Source: Aphis gossypii
Lineage: Eukaryota > Arthropoda > Insecta > Hemiptera > Aphididae
Reading direction: 5' to 3'
Length of the DNA: 64,000 nucleotides
Assembly: GCF_020184175.1 (NCBI RefSeq)
Contig: NC_065530.1
Coordinates: forward strand, 81,817,260-81,881,259
In this document: positions 39,131 to 50,900 of the stretch, piece after piece
How the letters are laid out: each line of letters starts with the position of its first letter
Position numbering within the stretch: position 1 is the stretch's first letter
The notes under the pieces: generated by a model
What the model saw: the letters and a program-made list of their open reading frames with translations, nothing else
The model's database searches: none
Told to the model about the DNA's origin: nothing
Program-made: the position numbers and the translations under genes

Positions 39131-42100
39131 TTAATGAATGAAAGCTGCAGGTGGAATTTTGGCTTTTAGTTCTAAAAAACATGTGGCAGCTCTAGCATAA
39201 TCCCATCCATTATCTTCTAAACACCTGTAAAAAATAATTTAATAAACAACAAATAAAAACACAAGAATCTTACTTATAGGTCTAACAATTTTAAAAAGAA
39301 TTTTCAAGGTAAATTTTATATTATATTGTTATCAAATTGTAAAATATCATATGAAGAAATTTCCCAAACCACAACTAACAAATAACAATATATCAACATT
39401 TAATATTGCAATTAAAAATTATAAATACAGGTAATAACTTACTTTTTAGCCCATTCATTATTCATTCCAGACTCATTTGAAAAACTCTTAACCATAGTCA
39501 TCTTATCAGGATTTGCATTAACATCACTGGTCAAATTTACAGGTCTTTCATTAGATAATTGATTTACAGGGAAGGAGGCAGGAGTTGAAGGTGATATTGT
39601 GTTAAACATATTAAATGAGGCAGTTGGCTGCTGTTGTGAGTCTGGTTGGAAATTTACAGTAGCAACAGGTGCCATTTGTTGGATCTGTGGAGTAGATGTT
39701 GACATGCCCCCTTGATAGGGTGATGACTGCTGTGGATTCATAGGAGCAGTCATTGATGAAGGCTGATATGATGAAAATGTGGGTTGCTGAAAAGATATTG
39801 GTGAGTAGCTGGATGTAGATGGGTGTTGATAAGATGATGATAATTTCATGCCAGCCATTTCATCAGTATCCTCCATAAACATTGTTAAATTTTGGATACT
39901 ATTGCCATTAGAATTAATTCTTTTGGATGATATTGGTTTTGGTTTGAAAATATGGAATCGTTTTGAAGACTCCTGAAATGTAAAGTATTTAAATTATAGC
40001 ATGTAGGTTGATAATTTTATCACAAACTACACATTATTTCAAAATTTATTGTTTTATGAAATACTTTTAAGAATATTCTTCAAAAATGTTTATAAATATA
40101 TATATATACTAATAAAAATTGTTATTTTGACTTAAATTATGCAAGAAAATTATTTTAATAAAGATTAATAAATTTAGTAATAATGGGTGGTTCATGACAA
40201 AACAATCACCTGATTAACTTAAAATAGGAATCAAACAAAAAATCAATTACTAATAATAACTCATCGTTGACTGTTGTTATAAACAACATATCACTAATTA
40301 TTCTCCAACCACTTTCAACTGGCACTATACAGAATGTTCTAGAGAATGATCGGAATACATGCCTATAGTTGGTTTCTTCAAAGTCTTCAGCAAATACACC
40401 ATTCAGTACAATCTGAACCATTGCAGCCTAGAAAAAAAAACACTTAAATAATTATAAAGGAGCATTAAAAAAACAAGATACTCACATTTGCCAATGGAAT
40501 ATCAACTATAAATGAGTCAAGATCATGCTTGGATTTAGGTAATTTATCAAGAAAGTTAATTATGTTTTCTTTGCCTTTATGTAAATAACGACGTTTTTCA
40601 TGTTTGTGTCTGTCAGTTCTTAAAAAATTTCTACTTTCAGGCAAATACTGTGATAAATTACCTTTGACACTAAAATTAAAATTAAAATTATTTAACTATT
40701 TAATAGAATTTTGTTTATTAAATATTCTTAACAAATAATATACCAACTTTTTAAATAGTAAAATGCTGGATAATGTAAATGTGGCATTTTCATGGTAAGC
40801 TTCTGAAACCATTTGTCTGGACACTTGATTATCGAAACGTTCATAGTATTGAGTGAGAAAAGATTCAACTAAACTCATCACAGGATTTGGTAGTTCAGGG
40901 TTATGGCCTTCTGGTATTGGGTAACAATTACCCAAGTGAATTGGCATTTTAAATTTGGTTCCAATTGTACTGTATCGAGATGGCAGTTCTGAATTATCCT
41001 GAAAACAATTAAATAGCATTGTCCTACATCCTAAATATCAATGTAACTTAATAAATGTAAAAAAGTTAAAAAATTTTATCATAAAATATTTTTTTATCTT
41101 GTGAAATACTACAATCACTTTTGCTGGTTAGGAAATCAAAAAACTTAAGATGTCAGCGCACTATTTGTTTTCTCTCTCTGGCCCACAAGCAACATAGACA
41201 AAACGCATTTACGCAGAATCATTTTTTCTATGTTTTTAAGTAATTTTAAAATAAAAACACATATTATAAAAAAGATAGAGAATATTTTTGAGGGAATGAT
41301 ATATCAATTTGTCAAAATATGGTCTCAAAATAATTTAAACATTGTTAAAATTTATAACATTATTTTGTTTTTATTTTTAAAGTCAAATAACATAAACTTG
41401 GTTCTCCTAAATGAAAATTTAGTATGCTGTATCCAGTGACGTATTTAGGGGGGCCGGGGTGCTTGAGCCACGGCGGTTATTTTTGGAGAGCATTTTGACA
41501 CAAAACAGTACCTAGGTAAATTCAGTGATAAAACAAAGTAATGGCACTCAGATAATCTGGAGAGCAAAATTCCTAAATACGTCTCTGGTTGTATCATTGT
41601 ATGTATGTAAGACAAGACAACACATTTATGACAAAATTATATATTAAATTTATAATAAAAATATCAATCTTGTGGTTCCTCGCCAACATTTAACATACAA
41701 ATGAAATAAGATTAAATAGTTAATACTTACCAACTTAATCAGCATAGGAAAAAATTGTTGTAAGTTCCTAAAACACATATACTATAAATACATGTTAAGT
41801 GGTGTTAAAACATTCAAAAGCATACATACCATTTGTACCGCTCTTTGTCTACTGTATCACACAGAGGATTTCCTTGCAAGTTCAGCACTTCAATATTATA
41901 ACCAGAAAGACACTTTAACTCTTTTAAATCAGAAAACTGAAATAAAAATTATTTTAGTATATTTTATCAATAAAAGTGAAAAATATAGAACACATTACTT
42001 TATTCCCAGCCAAATCCAACACTTTCAGTTCAGGAAACAATCTACGTATCCATACAAGACCTTCCCCTAAATAAATGTGATTATTTTCAAGACTTAAGCC

Positions 42101-44569
42101 ATACAAATCATGTTTGGTGTGTTGAGCAACTATATTCAGTGCTGCTAAAAGAACTGCTGGTCGATTTAATGGTACAAACAGTTGGTTGTCGGTAAATACT
42201 ATAACAAAAATGTATATGTTTTCTTTATTCCTTTTGTGACTATTATTAAATTAATATAAAATAATGTTTTACATACATGGACAAGTATAAAAACGTGACA
42301 AATCCAAACTCTTGGTACTAGGATTGTAGCGGGTCGCCATTGCTTCTATCATTTTCTCTCTTACTTCATTGGATACTGGTGTGAATGATATAGGACCACG
42401 TGGAGGCAAATATGGTAACACCTTTATAATTAACTAAATACAAAATTTTTTGTTAAAAAAACATTTTTAAAACTCTACAACTGAATCATTTCAACTTACT
42501 TTTCGATCATTTCTTTGTTTTATCTTATAGCTAGTGTTGTGCAATGCGTTAGCAACCTTATAATCATCAACAAGAAATCTTAATGCATTATCGAAATATT
42601 GTTTCTGTAAAATAAATATTGATAATTTTAATATATTCTTGTACTTTTAATAGCACTTAGCTTGCTGAAACATTTTAATAACAATAAACAAAAATAAATA
42701 AATAAATATATTCTACTAGTATAGAAATAGCATACATTATATGGATATAGTATAACTGGTTTGATATACGTTTGTATTATTTGTAAAACTTCGTCACTAT
42801 CTTCAACATTTGGCACCTTAAAAATAAGTTTAATGATAATTTAAATATGTACAATTGATAAATTAAAAATTGGAACTTACAAATACTGAGTACCATCCAG
42901 TACTACTTTCTTTTAAAGACCGTAAATTTCTGAAGTTACAATGACCACTTCGTTCAAGATTTCTTTCAGGAAAAGACCTATTGAATAATTCACATTCATG
43001 GATATATTAATTGATTTTAGAAGTGGTAAAGACTAAAATTTTAGAATATTCACCTTCGGCGAGCATTATTTCTTGATGGTCCATTTCGAAAAGAAAATTC
43101 ACCATCCAATTGATCACGAACCAGGTCAGTTTTACAATCCCAACTTTTACGATATTGATTTCCTCCATTGTTGTTTGCTTTGAATGTCACCTTTTTTTTA
43201 TAACCATGACGATCTGAGTATCTATCAAATCCTCTAGTGCAAGGTCTTGTATTTCGATCATCATATTCATTATAACGTTCACTACCTACAATTAATAAAT
43301 CTTATGTTATTGGTGAAAGACAAAAATCGAATCAGATGAATTAATTTTGTGAGGAACAGCATACAATTGATTTGAATTTGAACTTTACCTTATTTGCTTT
43401 TATTTTTTTATGAATGAGAATGTTTTTAGTTTATTCAGTCTCAAATCAACTATTTCGCATTAAACATTGAAGTAAAATTGTTCTCCAAATAAATTGTATT
43501 TTTGTTAAAGAACCATTTCAATGTTTCCACGAAAAAATATACCTTGTTTATAGTTTGAAATACAAAATATTGAGGAATGGATACTCCTATATTATGTTTT
43601 TAAAGTTCTACCATATAAATATGCACCAATTTAGTATTCTAAAATCTATAATTAGTACAAAAATTAGGTAGGTACCTTTGAATAGTACCTACTATAGTAT
43701 TGCATGTTATTTTGCACTATTCACTACCATAAAAACATATTAATATAATTTATACTTAGTTAAACTAAAGTTAATAGTTATATTAAATACCTGAACTATT
43801 TCTATATTTTAAGGATTATTTTTCTTAAATACTACCTACATATATAAAATAAAATAATCTGATAAATGATAATTTTACACTATGGTGGGTATTACCAACT
43901 GGTATACTTTTTTATTTCATCAAATCATTAAAACAAGAGATTATTACACAAAATTAATATATTTTACCAACATAAAAATAATGAAAAATACAAAATGACT
44001 ATTTGACACTTGATTAAGGAACAACCACATGTATTGTATTAACTTTAGTAACACTCTAGACTAATGTTTTTATTCTAGTCTATTATAAACACGGAGATTC
44101 AATCAAAAGATTGAAAGGATATGCATAATACAAATAATTGTGATATTTTAAATGTAGGTAGAACAATCAATGAAATATGAATAGGTATAATGATTTTTCA
44201 GCAAAAAATAAAACCTAACCATGAGTGTTACACAGATATACACTGTGTGTATACACAGTATTTATTTAGAGATTGCTCAGACTAGAGCCCTGCTAGAATA
44301 AAATTTATAAAAACCGTATTATTAAATACATACATATGATAAGTGCCAAATATATAAATCAAATGAAAACAGTAAGTAGGTACCTACGTTGATAGAAAAA
44401 ATTTAAGTTGGCCAAATTCTTATTAGATCGTAGTATTCTGCACTCCAACATCAAACCATCTAATTAAGGCCCTTAATATTATAACCGTCAATATTTATAG
44501 GATATACTCACGAGAATTGATGTTGTGAAATCTGTTAATGGCATTACGTTCTCGCGATCTACTAGTCAT
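39131..44569 (-). CDS. Nxf1: Nuclear RNA export factor 1, copy B (NXF1/sbr)
   Basis: A tandem paralogue of copy A with the same 14-exon structure and the same phases: 44512-44569, 43054-43285, 42881-42977, 42736-42816, 42500-42604, 42277-42433, 41999-42198, 41830-41936, 41731-41767, 40748-40998, 40486-40669, 40251-40427, 39443-39972, 39131-39224. They join to 770 codons including TAA; I found no frame break. Twelve internal exons have exactly the length of those in A; only exon 13 is 6 bp shorter. Start ATG 44567-44569 (MTSRSRERNAINRF). RRM, LRR, NTF2-like and TAP-C parts are all recognisable, and the last exon reads CLEDNGWDYARAATCF. The N-terminal exons and the first half of exon 13 have diverged from A, while other blocks are almost identical, including introns. 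Retained introns exclude retroposition, so it arose by DNA duplication. Likely functional, with a role like A's. Confidence 0.9.
41433..41588. mobile_element. Short MITE in intron 9 of NXF1 copy B
   Basis: About 156 bp with inverted ends CCAGTGACGTATTTAGG and CCTAAATACGTCTCTGG. It lies between exons 10 and 9 of copy B and is absent from the matching intron of copy A, so it inserted after the duplication or was lost from A. No clear target duplication was seen. Confidence 0.7.
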
Positions 44570-44945
44570 CGTGTTTAGTAAGTCATCTATAGTAATAGTT
44601 TAGACCTGTATAGTGTATGGCTATGTAGTGTGTACGATCAATATGATCGACAAGACGACAAGTAACAACTAAGTACTAACAACCGCCAAAATTAAATGAG
44701 TATTGACTGTTGAGTGTATTACTATTTACTTTTACTTTTTATACTATTTATAGAATGAACATGAAATATTAACAGAAAACAAGATTACATCCGGTTCAGG
44801 ATGTGATAAGACAACTCTCAACTAACAGTGTTGCCAGTTTTTTAAATTGTAAACACCATTTAGTCGTCATAAATTTCGTATTAATGAAAAATTTGTCATT
44901 TGATACTTACCTACTACTTATACAAAATATATTATAACTACCTAT

Positions 44946-44971
44946 CACGAATTAAGATATCTTAATTCGTG
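44946..44971. repeat. Perfect 26-bp palindrome
   Basis: A 13-bp arm CACGAATTAAGAT is followed directly by its reverse complement with no loop, about 0.4 kb upstream of the copy B start codon. Confidence 0.85.
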
Positions 44972-45958
44972 CTACCTATATTTGAAGATAAAAACTTATA
45001 CTACCTACCACTTGCTATCCTTATTCCGAACTACTGGTTTTTAAATAAATATAAGTAAAATAATTTACTTAAACTTTTAAGCCAATATTTTATTTAAATG
45101 AAATAGGTACTTATTCTGGAAATTATACATGCATATTTTATATGTATCTATAAAAAAAAATACTATATCGTCTATATCTGATTACAATCAAATAAATAAT
45201 AAATATATGGTACTGGTTTATATTAAAATAAATAATATTACCATAAATAGGTATTAATTTTTTTTTTTAATTAAATAGCATTTGAAAGCGTAATCTTACA
45301 ACTCTAATAACTTAAAATTTTTATAACATAATAAACTTTTTTTAATGTTTTCAAAAACTTTTTAAATATAAATAAAGGTATACATACCTATAATCTATAC
45401 GAAAATAAAATAGTTTGGCCTGTAGGTAGATTTGTTTCTATACTTATAACAAGTAATAACCAATAATAATTTGGAACTTAAGTGTGCCGTATGTGCCATT
45501 ATACAAATAATTGCATTAAATACTTTTTAAAGAAATGATTGATTTTAAGAATAATTTATTTTTCGGGATAAAATGGAATCGGGTATTCGAGTGGATCACT
45601 AATATAGCTGAAAGTTAAGTGTTTCAACGTTCTAATTATTTGTTATTAAATGTATATTATGTATCTAATAATATCGTTTAAGTTCAAACGGTAATAAGAA
45701 AAATAATTTGACTCTAGTTACAATTTATTTCTAATAGGTTGCAAAACGTAGATAGAACCTTATATTATATTATTTCCAAATATCAAATGTAAACAGAATT
45801 TTTATTTTAACTCAAAATAATTTATAACTTTCGAGTTTTTAACAAATTGAAGGTATAATGTTTTTAAATGCTTATTAAAAAATATTGTAAACTAAAATTG
45901 TTGATATTTTTTAGTCAGGTTAACGTTCAGAGGCAGGTTGTAACACCAGTACTCACAG

Positions 45959-46113
45959 TAAGGCCGTAACTGGAAATTAATTTCGAGAGGGGTTTAAGCA
46001 AAAAGATTATGTTCTAATAGGTAATTTAGTATAACATATCTAACCATATAATAAAGCACAAAAAAATTTCAGGGGCGGTTGAACACTCAAAACCCCCCCT
46101 AGATACGGCCTTA
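45959..46113. mobile_element. MITE-like element with TAAGGCCGTA ends
   Basis: Inverted ends TAAGGCCGTA (45959-45968) and TACGGCCTTA (46104-46113), with a C-rich subterminal block at the right (AACCCCCCCTAGATACGG). A similar right-end block occurs near 54890-54925 in intron 1 of copy C, which supports a dispersed family. Confidence 0.55.
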
Positions 46114-46704
46114 TAAATCGGTATTTTAGAGTTAGATCGTATTGTCGCAATACCCAAGGACCTAACAGTAGGTAATAAATATTGATTGAGCATGATGTTA
46201 AATCATCTAAAACCGTGCGACGTCGTGTGTTATAAACTTATAAAATAAATTATCGTTTTTAAATTTCTTTGTCCATGTTCAATAGACAATAGATGTTTAT
46301 ACGAGGCGCATGTCACACTGTACCTAATAATTATAGTAAAACTACGTACATGATACATATAGATAATACGGGTATAACCACGATTTCTAAAACATGTCAT
46401 AATATAAAATAATTTAACTTTGAGACTTCTGTTTATTTTTATTTGTCGAAGGTACATTATGATATACACGTCGTAGGAATACTACGAACACACACCGTTG
46501 CACGTTTCATTGTTAATCACATTTTCGTGAACTGTGACTTCAGTTGTTTTTAATCGTTCAAATTTGTTTAATTGCTTCGTAGATCGTAATAACTAATAAC
46601 CTCCTTTATTTTTAGCTATACTATTTGTTTAAGGTCACTGGTCAGCTATGGTTTATTCTATAAATATATAATATATAATAATATTATATTTATATTATGT
46701 TTAT

Positions 46705-46997
46705 CAAGGGCGCACCCAAGGGGGGTGGTTAACTGGCTTTAGCCTCCCACCAAAATGGCTGATAATTTAGATATATTGACTTTAAATTATTAGGTATATA
46801 AAAAAATTATTAATATTTATCGAAATTGAAACATTAGGTATAACATAATATTATATATTTATACCTGTCATTCCGAGTCTTGGGAGAGACCTTTATTGTC
46901 TATTATTATCGTCACGACGTAGCAAGGTGAAACTGTAGGATGATTGGAATTTAGCCCCCCCACCAAAAAAAAAAAAATAACCCTGAGTGCGTCCCTG
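46705..46997. mobile_element. Non-autonomous hAT-like element with perfect 8-bp target duplication
   Basis: Ends CAAGGGCGCACCCA and, inverted at the right, CAGGGACGCACTCA. They are flanked by identical ATGTTTAT at 46697-46704 and 46998-47005. The 8-bp duplication points to the hAT superfamily. The interior of about 290 bp has no transposase. Confidence 0.85.
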
Positions 46998-47904
46998 ATG
47001 TTTATAAAAGTAAAAATGTACGGTCTTGTAATACTATCCAAATTAAAAATGAAATTTCATGTTTACAATATAATTAATACATTGTTATGTTAAATATACA
47101 CCCTATGTCCCTATAGGACCTGGTTATTAATAATTTTACAACCACGAGAAAAAATTAGTTGTATAATTAATGAACAAAGGGGTCATGAAGTTATTATTAG
47201 TTAGGTATTCTAATATCGAAAAAAAACTAGAGCAACCGCAACATCAAAAAAAAAATTCTGTCTACAGCACTGATGTCTGATGCTATTATAAACAGTTTAA
47301 GCTATCTAGGTTCGCACAATCACACTGTTCGCAGTTCAGTTCGGGTACTAAATATTTGTAAAAAAAAAATTCTTATTTTTACTATAATAAAACCTAAAAA
47401 AAACATTTTTTCCATAGACATTTGAATTTACAGGGAAAGGAATGTAAAATTAATTTTAAAACTAAGCTTATACATTTATTTCAATGCTATATTAAGTATA
47501 CACAAGATAAATTTATTTTTTTTATTATTTAGGAGGCTGTTTGTTACACGGTTGGCTTGTATTTTTGTATTTTAGACAACACTCTAAATTATTTATATCC
47601 AAATATCAGTTTAATAGTAAGGACGTAAAGTGATGGTTTTATTTATTAAACATACATTGATACAATAGAAATTCACATTTTGTAACTTTGTACCTTCGGT
47701 ATTTACCAGATTCTTTTAGTATAAATGTCAACTAATATTTAAAATGGGTGATTAGAAACCAGATGGCAAAATTGTTGAAGCTTTAAGAAGGTACAATATT
47801 AAAAACACATTACAATATAATGGAATAATAAATAATTTAAAAAGACAAACAATAGGTATATTTTAACTTCTTTATAGTATATAAAATAATAAAAATAACT
47901 TTAA

Positions 47905-50900
47905 TCAGTGTTTAAATGCTATTGAAGGAATTACAGATTTTAGTTTTGAAAAACTTAATGTAGCTTTGCCATAATCCCAGTTATTTTCAACTAAACACCT
48001 GGTAAAAAAGAAAACAAGAAAAATTAATAATAATATATTATATAACTTATACACTTTTACAAAATGGAAAATTTAAAAAATTGTATTGCAAATAAAATGT
48101 TGAATTATCAAAACTAAATATATTTCAATAAGTATCTAGTTGAGCAATATATTATACATTTATTACATAACAATGAATATAATGCATGTATCTTACTTTT
48201 TGACCATTTATCGTTCATTCCAGACTCATTTGAAAACCTCTTAATCATTAACAATTCATTTTTAGAATTTTCATTATGATTATTAGAAGAATCTAAATGG
48301 ATTTTAGTTGATGCTGTAGAAAGGGCTGGTTCTATTGGTTTTGTGTTGGGTACAGGAAATGATAATTTAGTGCTAGACATAGGACATAAGGAAGTCAACG
48401 GTTGAGAGTTGGATAGCATACTGACTATTGGTGTAGTTAATGGTAATCCAGGGCAATGCCGCTGCTGATGTGATGATTGTAAGTGCTGAACTACAGATGT
48501 CTGAAAAGTAGATGTTGACTGTGTATCTATGGTCTGTGACAATGGAGAGAACTGCTTTGATGAAAGTGAGTCTTGTTGGTATTCTGATGACAGACAGTTA
48601 GGTATGGCTGTCTTTGAACATAATGTTGATAATACATCAGGTAATTTATCTCCTATAAGCATTGCAGTTTTAAAACTGTTGCTATTAGATGGATAATTTG
48701 TCATTGATGGTTTAAAAACATAGAACCGTTTTGTTGATTCCTAAAAATGCACATTTATAGTATAGCTTATTAAGAAAATGAGATCAAAAAAATGTACTCA
48801 CTTCCATTAACTCAGAGGATACTAATGTTATAAACATCATATCACTTAATATTATCCAACTATTTTTAGCAGGTACTAAACTGAATGTCCTACAAAATGA
48901 TCTAAATACTTGATGATTGTGGTTTTCATTAAATTCTTCGGCAAACACGCCATTCACCACTACCTGGATTATTGTAGACTGGAGAAAAATAAAGTATTAA
49001 AGTTAAATTAAAACAAAAACTTAAAGACTTACACTTGCAAATGGTACATCAATTATGAATGAGCCAAAGTCATGTTTTGTTTTGGGCAACTTTTCTAAAA
49101 TGTTTATTATGTTTTCTTTGCCTTTGTGTATAAGACAATTAATACTTTGGTTTTGATCGGATATCAACAAATTTCGACTTTCAGGTATGTAATTCGCTAG
49201 ACTACCATGCATACTAAAACATATAATATATACAATCAAAATAAATAAGTTATACAGTCCTGAAGATTTTATATGATTTTTGATAAATACCAAGATTTTA
49301 GTAAGCAACTAGATAGTGAATATGTAGCATTATCGTGGTAAGCTTCTGATATCATTTGTCTGGATACTTTGTTGTCATACTGTTCATAGTATTTTGCTAG
49401 GAACAATTCTACTAAAGTCATAACTGGATTTGATTGTACCAAGTTAGAGCTAAACTGTTGTATTGGGTAACTATTTCCTAAGTTGGTTGGCATTTTCAAC
49501 TTGGAATCAGCATTAGTCAAAGAAGGCAAATTTAATTCATCCTAAAAAAAAGTAATAATATTTACTAATCAGTCATCATCTAAGAAATACAACAAATGAT
49601 CATATAAAATATACATCACAATAAGCAGAGCTCGAATTGTAGACATGCAGGAGGATGAAGCTTTAACTAATTTATTTTTTTATTAGTGAACCTTAACTAT
49701 TATTTTTCATTGGAAAGGAAGGACAGCGTAATCTAATGCCCATATTAGTTTTTTATCAAAAAATATGGATTTAAAAAGTAGACAACATATAAATGTAATT
49801 CCTCCAGCTTCTAGCTACAATGAACGTTTAGTCTTTAAAGCACTTCTTAAATATTGCGAAACAGCTCATAAAGAACCACACAATTTGAATACAATATTCA
49901 AGTCCCCTTATCTCAAAACTCTACCTCACATTTCCAAAGCTTTTTACACCTCCATCATTGATTCCAATAAAATCCTTTTACCTGATAGCTACACTAACAA
50001 TAAGCCATTTTCTAAATTTATCTTAAAACTTTCTGCAATAATAAATCCCCTCATTGTGTATACTAATGTTCAATAGTCTAAACATTATTCTTACCTCATA
50101 GAAATAATGTTTTATCTTCAAACGAAATTAAGTATTTGTTATAATTAAAAATTGAAATTTTCACCAGTTATTTAAATTGGCATTTTATTTACATGATTTA
50201 ATTTTCAAAATATTTCGTTTATTTTAATGCCATTTATAGGCATTTGAATTATTTGTTTTTGTTTATTATTTTTTTTTTTATGAATATCGATAAAAAAATT
50301 TTAGCCGAGTTTAAATACTAGAAAATGTAATATAAAGTTTTTCATAAGTTATTCTTATATTGATTAAAAAATTATAAGAATACATTGGCACAATTTTTTT
50401 ATTAGCATTTTAAATTCAAATATTGACAAAAATTCGTCAAAATCATGAATATTTGCATATTATTTTATAGGTTTAATATTCAGGGATGGGCAACTTTAAG
50501 TCTCTAGAGTGCCAATTTTTAGAAAATTAAAATCTAGCAGGACAGAAGAAAGCAAAGAAAAAAAAGTTATTCAAAAATTCAAAATATACATTTTAATTAG
50601 TATTTATTTTATTAATACTAAATAAATAGTCATTCTACCATGAGGTGTTAAAATTTCTATTTTCATCGACAGCATGATATGAATATACAAGCTATGGTTA
50701 AAAAAAGCTATACCATACCGATAAACTTTAAAATTGTATGATATAATTTGGAAATGTAGGACGGGTCAGATTAAAAATACTCGCCCATCCCTGGTATAAC
50801 TCACAAAATTTTTTGGATAAACAGCTAAAAGTTGAAAATTTAATACAAGATTTTACATAAGTTTAGCTTACAATAATTATAAAAGAACTTAAATTTTGGT

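Larger units (their letters stand above)
44570..47904. other. Spacer between NXF1 copies B and C
   Basis: AT-rich non-coding DNA with a 26-bp palindrome (44946-44971) and two MITE-like elements (45959-46113, 46705-46997). No gene was recognised; the 79-codon minus-strand ORF at 46230-46469 has no coding features. Confidence 0.6.

Noticed and set aside
31171..44569. Copies A and B as one locus duplicated by assembly of two haplotypes
   Set aside because: Several blocks are strongly diverged at protein level and the spacers differ, which is unlikely for alleles; long reads would settle it.
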